Assembly (NCBI GenBank): GCA_028583605.1
Contig: CM053331.1
Coordinates: forward strand, 35,331,783 to 35,395,782
Source: Dastarcus helophoroides
Lineage: Eukaryota > Arthropoda > Insecta > Coleoptera > Bothrideridae
DNA length: 64,000 nt
Reading direction: 5' to 3'
Of this stretch, positions 49,741 to 59,620 are shown in pieces. The translations under genes and the position numbers were made by a program. The notes under the pieces are model-generated. The model was not told where the DNA came from and searched no databases. It saw nothing but the letters and a program-made list of their open reading frames with translations. How positions within the stretch are numbered: position 1 is the stretch's first letter; each line of letters starts with the position of its first letter.

Positions 49741-51614
49741 AAAAAAGAAAAAAGATCTAAATTTACAGAAACAGGAAATATCAAAGTTCCAAATAAAACG
49801 TGAAAATTCCAGAAAAAGCGGCATTTTGGGAAAAAGAAGCGATTTCGAAAAAAATGAGAAAAAGAAAGAGACTTCGAAAAAACTGTAGAGATTTCGAAAA
49901 AATTTAGAACAGGAGATTTCAAAGAAATGAATTTATTAAGTTCTCACAAAAAAGTAAAATTTTAGAAAAAAAAAACGTCGAAAGAACGAATTAAAAACCT
50001 GACATTTTTAGACAAATTTGAATTTTTTGAAGAACTGTAAGATATCAAAAGGAGTAATTGTTAAAATAAACTGGAAGCTCAAAAAAAGAAGAAGAAGAAC
50101 TTTAAAAAATTCGAAATTAGAGAAGAAGAAAAATTTAAATTTTTGACTTTTTCCATGTCTCTCCCTTCGATGGCATTCAAGATTTACACTAAATAACAAC
50201 AAAGTGTGGTTAATTTTGAGGCGCAAATTTCGTAGCTGCCAAGCAATTTAAGCTGTCACTTGTCGTTTTCAAGTTATAAGTCGTCAAAGTCTAGAAATTT
50301 GCGTTTTTCTCTCTTTTTCAAGTCTCTCCCTTCCATAGCTTCCAAGTTTTGCACAAAATTACAACAAAGTATAAGGAAACATTTCAAGGAAAAAGTCAAA
50401 ATTTTAAGAAAAGTTCGAAATTTTGGCAAAAAATTTGCAATTTTTCAAAGAAATTTATATTTTGAGAAGAAATTTGAAATTTCGAGAATAAGGCGATTTA
50501 AAAAAATAACAAATTTTCTGATAAATTCAAATTATAGGAAAATTAATAAAATAATTTGGAAAGAAAAGAGAATCTGGATAAAATTTCCCGTTTCGAGAAA
50601 AGTATTGAATTTTAAAAAATGGTCAAAATTTCCCGGAGAAGTCAAATTTTAGGAAAAAAAAATCAAATTTTGAGATTTGAAAATAGTTTGAAATAAACGT
50701 TGAAATTTTTATAAGAAACCCGGACTTTTGAAAAAAAGAATTTTCTAAAAAAATGAATTTGTCAAAAAATAGATAAAATGTAAAAAAAAAACGTCGAATT
50801 TCGACAATAGATTACCACCCAGAACAAATTTAAAACCTGAAATTTTTATAGAAATTTAAATTTTATGAAAAATTGTACAATTTCCAAATAAGAAATTGTA
50901 AAAAATTGAAAGCTCAGAAAAAATCGTCGAACTTTTTCAGAAGTCGAAGTTTTCCAGAGAGCAAGAAAATAAAAAATTTGCAATTTTCCAGAGAAAGTTA
51001 AATCTTGATTTCGAGAACAAGACGAATTAAAAAAAATCAAATTTTTCAGATAAATCGAATTTTGAGAAAATTCAAGTTAAGTTCTCTGGTACATTTTGAC
51101 CTTCTTTTAAAATTTATCTAAAAATTTGGACTTTTTTTTTAATTCGTCTTCTTGAAATTTCAATTTATTTTCAAAATTTAACTTTCTCTGAAAAATTGCA
51201 AATTTTTTGTTTTCTTCACTGAAATCTCTTTCTTTCTTCAAAATTCGTTTTTTTCTGAAAATTTCAACTTTTATTTCGAACTATTTTGAGATCTCAAAAT
51301 TTGATTTTTTTTCTTAAAAATTGACTTTTTCTGGGACTATTGACCTTCTTTTAAAATTTAATACTTTTCTTGAAACTGGAAGTTTTATCGACTTTAAATT
51401 ACGAATTTATATGTTTTGTGAAATTCTCAATGTAAAGCATTTTTTATTTTAATTTTTTTCTTTTAAATTTCTATTTTAAAACATTTTTTTTTAATGTGAT
51501 CACGCAGTTTCGTAATTTGACTTTTTTATTTCCTAAAATTTTAAATTTAAACTATAGCTTCTGTCCAAAGAAGGTTTCACCCCTTTACCACATCGGCAAT
51601 TAAATAAATAATTA

Positions 51615-51658
51615 CGCGATACGTATTTCGCCAGTAGAACTGGCATTTTCAAGCGCAC
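51615..51658 (-). other. Decayed hammerhead-like fold in left Penelope-like copy
   Basis: On the minus strand: GTGCG, CTTGAAAAT, stem GCCAG/CTGGC, GAAA, TAC/GTA mini-stem, T, CGCG. The order of stems is that of a type I hammerhead, but the first core strand departs from CUGANGA. Confidence 0.45.
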
Positions 51659-51766
51659 TAATCTTAAAAGATTAGCAAAAGATGCATCGACGTCATCTGC
51701 ATTGAGATTCAAATCGATACTGGCGGTCTTTTGCTTTCTTTCCTATTTCTAATTGTTTAACACATG

Positions 51767-52435
51767 TGGTGCATGCAATTTTGACCTGCCACAAATAGCC
51801 TTCAATAAACTGGAGGCCGCCAATGGTCCTTTATCTCCGTTAAGGGTAACTGGCCTCTGATTGATATAAATTGTTTCCTATGCATTAAGTTCTCTGCTAT
51901 TTGTGACCGATCTTAACAATTTTAAATTTTCAATGTTAATTTTGTGTCCTGTATTTATCATATGTAGGATGACACTTGATTTTTCTTCTCTATTGTATCT
52001 GAAATGAGCGATATGTTCTTTAAATCTGGTTTTAATGGATCTCTTGGTCTGTCCAACATATGATAAATTACAATTGTTACAGCTTATTTCGTAAATTCCG
52101 GAATTCTCAAGCTTGTCCAATTTATCTTTAGCATTACCCAATTATTGCGGAGACTGTTGTTGGCTGTGTAAACTACTTTTACGTTGTTTTCTTTTAAAAC
52201 TTTATTAATTTTATTAGTGATATTTGGGTAAAATGGTAATTTCACAACGGTTGTAGGAGTGTTATCTTTAGATTGGTCAAGCTTAGAGCAATCGTGAATT
52301 ATTTTCTTAAATCTACATTTCCTTAACATGCTGTTTACTGTTTCTATGGGGAAACCATTAAAAATCGCAACATCTTTAATGTAAGCTAATTCTTTTGTAT
52401 ATCTTTTGTATATTGCTCTAAGCTTGACCAATCTA
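51767..52435 (-). pseudogene. Left Penelope-like copy: linker plus GIY-YIG domain, broken
   Basis: The minus-strand frame starts in the linker upstream of the nuclease (ELAYIKDVAIFNGFP, then CRFKKIIHDCSKLD and TTVVKLPFYPNITNKIN). It shifts frame at a one-base deletion near 52,140 (AATAATTGGG where the right copy has AATAATTTGGG). It resumes as GIYEISCNNCNLSYVGQTKR and stops early at a TAG near 51,878, where the right copy has TAT. The GIY, CxxC and YVG motifs and the Arg of the nuclease remain readable. Two disabling changes make it a pseudogene. Confidence 0.8.
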
Positions 52436-52956
52436 AAGATAACACTCCTACAACCGTTGTGAAATTACCATTTTACCCAAATATCACTAATAAAATTAAT
52501 ATAGTTTTAAAAGAAAACAACGTAAAAGTAGTTTACACAGCCAACAACAGTCTCCGCAATAATTTGGGTAATGCTAAAGATAAATTGGACAAGCTTGAGA
52601 ATTCCGGAATTTACGAAATAAGCTGTAACAATTGTAATTTATCATATGTTGGACAGACCAAGAGATCCATTAAAACCAGATTTAAAGAACATATCGCTCA
52701 TTTCAGATACAATAGAGAAGAAAAATCAAGTGTCGCCCTACATATGATAAATACAGGACACAAAATTAACATTGAAAATTTAAAATTGTTAAGATCGGTC
52801 ACAAATAGCAGAGAACTTGATGCATATGAAACAATTTGTATCAATCAGAGGCCAGTTACCCTTAACGGAGATAAAGGACCATTGGCGGCCTCCAGTTTAT
52901 TGAAGGCTATTTGTGGCAGGTCAAAATTGCATGCACCAGATGTGTTAAACAATTAG
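52414..52956 (+). pseudogene. Right Penelope-like copy: GIY-YIG endonuclease end, frame intact but truncated
   Basis: The frame is open from the inversion junction to TAG at 52,954-52,956. In order: VKLPFYPNITNKIN; SGIYEISCNNCNLSYVGQTK (GIY, a CxxC zinc-binding pair, YVG); KTRFKEHIAHF (conserved Arg and His); and TNSRELDAYETICI (Glu expected for metal binding). GIY-YIG nucleases nick target DNA to prime reverse transcription in this class (family knowledge). The 5' part, including the reverse transcriptase, is missing, so this is a dead fragment with an undamaged nuclease domain. Confidence 0.8.
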
Positions 52957-53046
52957 AAATAGGAAAGAAAGCAAAAGACCGCCAGTATCGATTTGAATCT
53001 CAATGCAGATGACGTCGATGCATCTTTTGCTAATCTTTTAAGATTA

Positions 53047-53090
53047 GTGCGCTTGAAAATGCCAGTTCTGCTGGCGAAATACGTATCGCG
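53047..53090 (+). other. Decayed hammerhead-like fold in right Penelope-like copy
   Basis: The same architecture as in the left copy: outer pairing GTGCG with CGCGT, inner stem GCCAG/CTGGC, then GAAA and a TACGTA mini-stem before a T. The core CTTGAAAA lacks the expected G8, so activity is unlikely. Hammerhead motifs have been reported in Penelope-like elements, which supports the element call. Confidence 0.45.
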
Positions 53091-54520
53091 TAATTATTTA
53101 TTTAATTGCCGATGTGGTAAAGGGGTGAAACCTTCTTTGGACTTAATCACAAGCCACAGTGTTTAGTTCAGTGCTTTAGAGAGTATAGCTTCTGTGGAAA
53201 TCCTGTGTTGTTTTCCAAATTTAAACCCTTTTCCGTAATTCAAAGTTTCACTTTCAGTTACTGCCTTTTCTTTACTTTGAATTTCCACTTTAAATCAGGA
53301 ATTTATATGTTCTTTGAAATTCCCAGTGTAAAATCTTTTTTCTTTTAAATTTTTATTTGAAACCAATTTTTTTGTATTCTTCTTTAAAGTGATTTAAAAA
53401 GAAAATTCAAAGTAAAGACAAGGCCGCAACTGAAGGTGTAAACTTTGAATTACAGAAAAGGGTCCAAATTTAGAAAACAACCCAGAATTTTTACAAAAGC
53501 TTTAGTTTAATTTAAAATGTCAAAGAATTAACAAGTCAAATTACGAAGCTGCGTGATCATTTTAAAGAAAAATGAACGAAATTGGTTTAAAATAGAAATT
53601 TAGAAGAAAACATTTTTACATTGGAAATTCTAAAAAATATATAAATTCATAATTTAAAGTGGAAATTACGACAATTTTCAGATTAAAGTCAAAAAGCTTG
53701 AAAAAAGGGAAATTGTACGTCCAGAATTTTGGCAACAAATTTAAAATCTCAAACCAAAATTTCGAAATTTAAAAGCGATTTAAGTAAAATCTCTAAAATT
53801 TCAACAAAAAAAGGTTAAGCTGAAAATTTTGAGAAAAGAGCCAATATTTGGAGAGAAAATTTGAAATTTATAAAATCACTTTCTCAAAACTTCGAGTTGA
53901 AGGGAGAAATGGCAGAATTTAAGCCTAAAAAAAATTTAAATTTTGTTAGAAAAAACTTTATGTAGTTAGAAAGTTAGTGTTAGAAAAAATTGTGTAGAAA
54001 AACACTTAAACTTGGAATATGAAATGTTGAAAAAAAATATAGAAAATGAATGAGTTGGGAAAGAAAGATTTGAATAAATTACGAAAAGAAACCGATACCT
54101 TACGTTTTGGTTGAAATTTTGTTTAAAGACAAAATTAAAAATATAAACAGAGACTGCACGAAAATAACATTTCAAAAATTAGGTAAAAATCTCTCTAAAA
54201 CAACGACATTTTGAGATTGTTGGATGTGAAGTCAAAATTTTAGGGAAAACGTAAATATTCCAAATTTAGGATCGGAATTTTCAGAAAAAAATTATGATAG
54301 AAATAGAGAGGAGTTTCAAGCAAACTATCCAGCTGAAACTCGAGAAGAAACTAGCATTTTTGAAAACAAAATAAAATGTCTTAAAAAAGCAAAGTCTTAT
54401 ATCGACTAAGAAAAACGATAAAAATTGAAAGTAAAAATTATGTAAAACGAAAACGTTGAGAAAAAAAGTGAACATTTGCTAACATTTTAAAAATAAACAA
54501 AAAATCTCCCAAAAAAAAAA

Positions 54521-55556
54521 AGAAAAAAGATCTAAATTTACAGAAACAGGAAATATCAAAGTTCCAAATAAAACGTGAAAATTCCAGAAAAAGTCGCATT
54601 TTGGGAAAAAGAAGCGTTTTCGAAAAAAATGAGAAAAAGAAAGAGACTTCGAAAAAACTGTAGAGATTTCGAAAAAATTGAGAACAGGAGATTTCGAAGA
54701 AGTGAATTTATCAAGTTCTCACAAAAAAGTCAAATTTTAGAAAAAAAAAACGTCGAAAGAACGAATTAAAAACTTGAAATTTTTGACAAATTTGAATTTT
54801 TTGAAGAACTGTAAAATATTCAAAAAAGAAATTATAAAAATAAACTGGAAGCTCAAAAAAAGAAGAAGAACTTTAAAAAGTCGAAATTAGAGAAGAAGAA
54901 AAATTTAAATTTTTGACTTTTCCCATGTCTCTCCCTTCGATGGCATTCAAGATTTACACTAAATAACAACAAAGTGTGTCCTATTTGGTTAATTTTGAGG
55001 CGCAAATTTCTCAGCTGCCAAGCAATTTAAGCTGTGACTTGTCGTTTTCAAGTTATAAGTCATCAAAGTCTAGAAATTTGCGTTTTTCTCCCTTTTTCAA
55101 GTCTCTCCCTTCCATAGCTTCCAAGTTTTGCACAAAATTACAACAAAGTATAAGGAAACATTTTATGAAAGAGTCAAAGTTTTAAGAATAGTTCGAAATT
55201 TTGACAAAAAATTTGCAATTTTTCAAAGAAATTTAAATTTTGAGAAGAAATTTGAAATTTCGAGAACAAGACAATTTAAAAAAATAACAAATTTTCTGAT
55301 AAATTCGAATTTTGAGAAAATTAATAAAATAATTTCGAAAGAAAAGAGATTCTCGATAAAATTTCCAGTCGAAACTCGAGAAGAAACTAGAATTTTTGAA
55401 AAAAAAATAAAATGTCCTGAAAAAAAAGCAAAGTTTTATGTCGACTAAGAAAAACGATAAAAATTGAAAGTAAAAATTATGTAAAAAGAAAACGTTAAGA
55501 AAAAAAGTGAACATTTGCTAACATTTCAAAAATAAACAAAAAATCTCCCAAAAAAA
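54521..55556 (+). repeat. 3.14-kb tandem unit, copy 4, internally deleted to 1.04 kb
   Basis: The copy follows the others to the P1 left-arm start (GATAAAATTTCCAG, about 55,354-55,367), then jumps to the TCGAAACTCGAGAAGAAACT segment near the end of the unit and stops at the same boundary as the others. About 2.1 kb with both palindromes is missing. Both sides of the junction share CCAG in the intact copies. Confidence 0.85.
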
Positions 55557-55826
55557 ACAAACTTTGGCATATGAAGTCAAAATTTTATCGAAAGGAAAAT
55601 AAATTAAAGAATTAAACTCAGAATTTTTGAAATACATCAAAATTTCTGTTAAAACGAGTGAAACAGTGAAATTTTCAGCAAGAATTTTTAATGAAACTCA
55701 ACAAAAACGTATAATTTAGAAGAATAAAATAAAATTTTTCGAAGAAAAAGTTTTGTAATTTGAAAATTCAAAAGCCAAAACATGAAAAATTAACTTCAGA
55801 ATTTGGAAACAAATTGGGGAAATCTA
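55557..55826. other. Spacer between two tandem arrays
   Basis: This is AT-rich degenerate sequence with no gene or clear repeat copy. Confidence 0.5.
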
Positions 55827-58800
55827 TTAGAAAACAGAATGTTAAATAAACTCAGAATTCCAGAAAATAACCGAAATTTCAAGAATAAATGTTGACATTT
55901 CGAATTTAAATTCAAAATTTTGAAAATAAAATCCACGTTTTTGGAAAGGTGTTAATTCTAAGTCTGAAGCCAAAAATGAAGAAATAAAAAGGAAATTTTG
56001 AGAAAGGAGTTAACACCTTCATTTAAAAAACGAAATGTTCGAAAAGAAAGTGAAAAAAATACTGAAATCAGCTAAATTTGTTTGACATTTAAAACAAAAT
56101 TTTGAGGAAAACTTCAATATTATACACAACGTTTTTGAGCATAAATATTCAGAAACAAAATCAAGATTTAAAAATTTATGATTATTAAAAACTAAAATTT
56201 AGAAAACGCTGGAGCTTCGATAAAATTCTAAATTGTTTCATTCATGTTTTATTGGCTTTTTCTTCGCCAGTTAATGCCTCCACAATTCTAGATTTCTTCT
56301 GTTAAGGATTGATAATCTTGGGGCAATCTATAAGAAAACAGAAGGTTAATTAAACTTAGAATTCCAGAAAATAATCGAAATTTCAAGAATAAATGTTGAC
56401 ATTTCGAATTTAAATTCAAAATTTTGAAAATAAAATCCACTTTTTTGGAAAGGTGTTAATTCTAAGTCTGAAGCCAAAAATGAAGAAATAATAAGGAAAT
56501 TTTGAGAAAGGAATTGATACCTTCATTTAAAAAGCGAAATGTTCGAAAAGAAAGTGAAAAAAATACTGAAATTAGCTAAATTTGTTTGACATTTAAAACG
56601 AAAATTTTGAGGAAAACTTCAATATTATACACGAACGTTTTTGAGCATAAACTATTTCAGAAACAAAATCAAGATTTAAAAACTTATGATATTAAAAACT
56701 AAAATTTAGAAAACGCTGGAGCTTCGATAAAACTCTAAATTTTTTCATTCATGTTTTATGGCTTTTTCTTCGCCAGTTACTGCTTCCACAAGTTCTAGAT
56801 TTCTTCTGTCAAGGATTGACAATCTTGGGGCAATTTATAAGAAAACAGGAATGTTAATTAAACTTAGAATTCCAGATAATAATCGAAATTTCATAAATAA
56901 ATATTGACATTTCGAATTTAAATTCGAAATTTTGAAAATAAAATCCACCTTTTTGGAAAGGTGTTAATTCTAAGTCTGAAGCCAAAAATGAATAAATAAA
57001 AAGGAAATTTTGAGAAAGGAGTTAATACCTTCATTTAAAAAGCGAAATGTTCGAAAAGAAAGTGAAGAAAATACTGAAATTAACTAAATTTGTTTGACAC
57101 TTAAAACGAAATTTTGAGGAAAACTTCAATATTATACACGACGTTTTTGAGCATAAACTTTTCAGAAACAAAATCAAGATTTAAAAACTTAAGATAATTA
57201 AAAACTAAAATTTAGAAAACGCTGGAGCTTCGATAAAACTCTAAATTTTTTCATTCATGTTTTATGGCTTTTTCTTCGCCAGTTACTGCTTCCACAGTTC
57301 TAGATTTCTTCTGTCAAGGATTGACAATCTTGGGGCAATTTATAAGAAAACAGGATGTTAATTAAACTTGAAATTCCAGATAATAATCGAAATTTCATAA
57401 ATAAATATTGACATTTCGAATTTAAATTCGAAATTTTGAAAATAAAATCCACCTTTTTGGAAAGGTGTTAATTCTAAGTCTGAAGCCAAAAATGAATAAA
57501 TAAAAAGGAAATTTTGAGAAAGGAATTGATATCTTCATTTTAAAAACGAAATGTTGAAAAGAAAGTGAAAAAAAAATACTGAAATTAGCTAAATTTGTTT
57601 GACATTTAAAACAAAATTTTGAGGAAAACTTCAATATTATACACAACGTTTTTGAGCATAAATATTCAGAAACAAAATCAAGATTTAAAAATTTATGATT
57701 ATTAAAAACTAAAATTTAGAAAAAGCTGGAGCTTCGATAAAACTCTAAATTTTTTCATTCATGTTTTATTGGCTTTTTCTTCGCCAGTTATTGCTTCCAC
57801 AATTTTAGATTTCTTCTGTTAAGGATTGACAATCTTGGGGCAATCTATAAGAGAACAGAATGTTAATTAAACTTAGAATTCCAGAAAATAATCGAAATTT
57901 CAAGAATAAATGTTGACATTTCGAATTTAAATTCAAAACTTTGAAAATAAAATCCACCTTTTTGGAAAGGTGTTAATTCTAAGTCTGAAGCCAAAAATGA
58001 AAAAATAAAAAGGAAATTTTGAGAAAGGAGTTAATACCTTCATTTAAAAAGCGAAATGTTCGAAAAGAAAGTGAAGAAAATACTGAAATTAGCTAAATTT
58101 GTTTGACATTTAAAACGAAATTTTGAGGAAAACTTCAATATTATACACGACGTTTTTGAGCATAAACTTTTCAGAAACAAAATCAAGATTTAAAAACTTA
58201 AGATAATTAAAAACTAAAATTTAGAAAACGCTGGAGCTTCGATAAAACTCTAAATTTTTTCATTCATGTTTTATGGCTTTTTCTTCGCCAGTTACTGCTT
58301 CCACAGTTCTAGATTTCTTCTGTCAAGGATTGACAATCTTGGGGCAATTTATAAGAAAACAGGATGTTAATTAAACTTGAAATTCCAGATAATAATCGAA
58401 ATTTCATAAATAAATATTGACATTTCGAATTTAAATTCGAAATTTTGAAAATAAAATCCACCTTTTTGGAAAGGTGTTAATTCTAAGTCTGAAGCCAAAA
58501 ATGAAGAAATAAAAAGGAAATTTTGAGAAAGGAGTTAATACCTTCATTTAAAAAGCGAAATGTTGAAAAGAAAGTGAAAAAAAATTCTGAAATTAGCTAA
58601 ATTTGTTTGACATTTAAATCGAAATTTTGAGGAAAACTTCAATATTATACAAGACGTTTTTAAGCATAAAGGTTTCAGATACAAAATCAAGATTTAAAAA
58701 TTTAAGATCTTTAAAAACTAAAATTTAAAAAAAGCTGAAGCTTCGATAAAACTCTGAATTTTTTCATTCATATTTTATTGGCTTTTTCTTCGCCAGTTGC

Positions 58801-58860
58801 TGCTTCCACAGTTCTAGATTTCTTCTGTCAAGGATTGGCAATCTTGGGGCAATTTATGAG
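55827..58860 (+). repeat. Six-copy tandem array, unit about 505 bp
   Basis: The marker GGCTTTTTCTTCGCCAGTT lies near 56,254, 56,760, 57,266, 57,771, 58,275 and 58,780, a spacing of 504-506 bp. Each unit also has CTTGGGGCAATCTATAAGA and CCACCTTTTTGGAAAGGTGT, the latter a short perfect hairpin (CCACCTTT/AAAGGTGT in most copies). Variant bases split the copies into types A B B A B C, suggesting duplication of several units at once. No coding frame is conserved. Confidence 0.92.
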
Positions 58861-58940
58861 AGAACAGAATGTTACTGAAAATCTAGAGTTGTGTAAGGAG
58901 TAGCTTGCGAAGGAAATGCCAATAAAACACGAATAAAAAT

Positions 58941-59149
58941 TGAAATACAAAACTTGTCCTCTGAAACCAAGAAAGATTAAAAAAACACAACAAAGGAGAG
59001 CTACTAGCTCTCTGAAGACGATTGCTTGGCTATCGAAACGCATTAGAGCAATATTTGTCGTTTTTTAATCTTTTTTTGGTCTCAGGGGAAAAAATTGTAT
59101 TTCAATTTTTGAAGATAACCAAGGACCAGCGCGTTTCATAAAAAAAAAT
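58941..59149 (+). mobile_element. 209-bp foldback element with 10-bp target-site duplication and hammerhead-like loop
   Basis: GAATAAAAAT flanks the element at 58,931-58,940 and 59,150-59,159. The left arm TGAAATACAAAACTTGTCC...CCAAGAAAGATTA is the reverse complement, imperfectly, of the segment ending GTATTTCA near 59,104. A single-sided tail TTTTTGAAGATAACCAA follows, as in the element at 11,906. The loop carries the best complete hammerhead-like sequence (59,007-59,049). No coding capacity. Confidence 0.75.
59007..59049 (+). other. Hammerhead-like fold
   Basis: Stem I GCTCT (59,007-59,011) pairs with AGAGC (59,045-59,049). The core CTGAAGA (59,012-59,018) fits CUGANGA. Stem II GATTGC/GCTATC (one mismatch, loop TTG) is followed by GAAA (59,035-59,038), a very short stem III (weaker here, CGCAT) and a T before the predicted cleavage point. 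One extra pyrimidine sits between the core and stem II, which departs from the canonical motif. Confidence 0.45.
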
Positions 59150-59424
59150 GAATAAAAATAACACAACTTCGCAAAGAAGATACAGCGAATATTTAACTCA
59201 GAATTTAAGAAAAAAAATCTGTTTAGACCTAAATTCAGGGAAAAAAGTCGAAATAATGTTGATTTGAAAATATATTGAAATTTTGGTTGTTAATTTCGAG
59301 AAAGAGGTCGACGTTTCGTATCAAAGTTAAAAAAACTAGAATTCATTTAGAAAGACGTTGTGAAAGCTTTAATGTTGCTATCAAAATTTTGGTGAAACGG
59401 ACTAATCTTTGATATCTTCAAAAA

Positions 59425-59620
59425 TTAAAATACAAATCTTGTCCCCTGAAACCAAGAAAGGTTAAAAACACAACAAAGGATGCTCTAATGCGTTTCGATA
59501 GCCCAGCAATTATTTTAGAGAGCCAGTAGCTCTCCTTTCTTGGTTTCAGTGGTACAAATCTTGGTACAAATCTTGTTTGTACTTCAATTGAAATTTTAAT
59601 AAATATTAAAAATAAGCAAA
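59425..59620 (-). mobile_element. Third, degraded foldback copy
   Basis: The arm AAATACAAATCTTGTCCCCTG plus CCAAGAAAGGTTAAA, the minus-strand GGCTATCGAAACGCATTAGAGC and a right arm CTTTCTTGGTTTCAG are present. The right side is rearranged, with ACAAATCTTG repeated. The hammerhead-like core is mutated (CTAAAAT). No clear target-site duplication. Confidence 0.6.

Larger units (their letters stand above)
51565..53183. mobile_element. Inverted pair of truncated Penelope-like elements with 12-bp target-site duplication
   Basis: TATAGCTTCTGT flanks the insertion at 51,553-51,564 and 53,184-53,195. Inside, 51,565-52,292 and 52,412-53,140 are near-identical inverted arms (728 and 729 bases; the difference is one deleted base). 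Between them lie 119 bases found once (52,293-52,411), which extend the left, minus-strand copy upstream; a 43-base tail (53,141-53,183) follows the right arm. Both arms encode the C-terminal GIY-YIG endonuclease typical of Penelope-like retroelements. No reverse transcriptase domain is present, so it cannot be autonomous. Confidence 0.88.
49741..54520 (+). repeat. 3.15-kb tandem unit, copy 3, interrupted by a 1.62-kb insertion
   Basis: The unit sequence runs to 51,564 and resumes at 53,184. Without the Penelope-like insertion and one copy of its target-site duplication it is about 3.15 kb. Both palindromes are present; P2 is split by the insertion. Confidence 0.9.

Noticed and set aside
43732..50226. 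Repeated minus-strand frames of the LLLFSVNLECHRRERHGKSQKF type and plus-strand 130-codon frames
   Set aside because: They recur once per 3.1-kb unit with disrupted ends and low-complexity Phe/Leu or Lys tails. The frames are broken or shifted between copies (for example 43,732, 46,863, 50,008), so they follow from the repeat.
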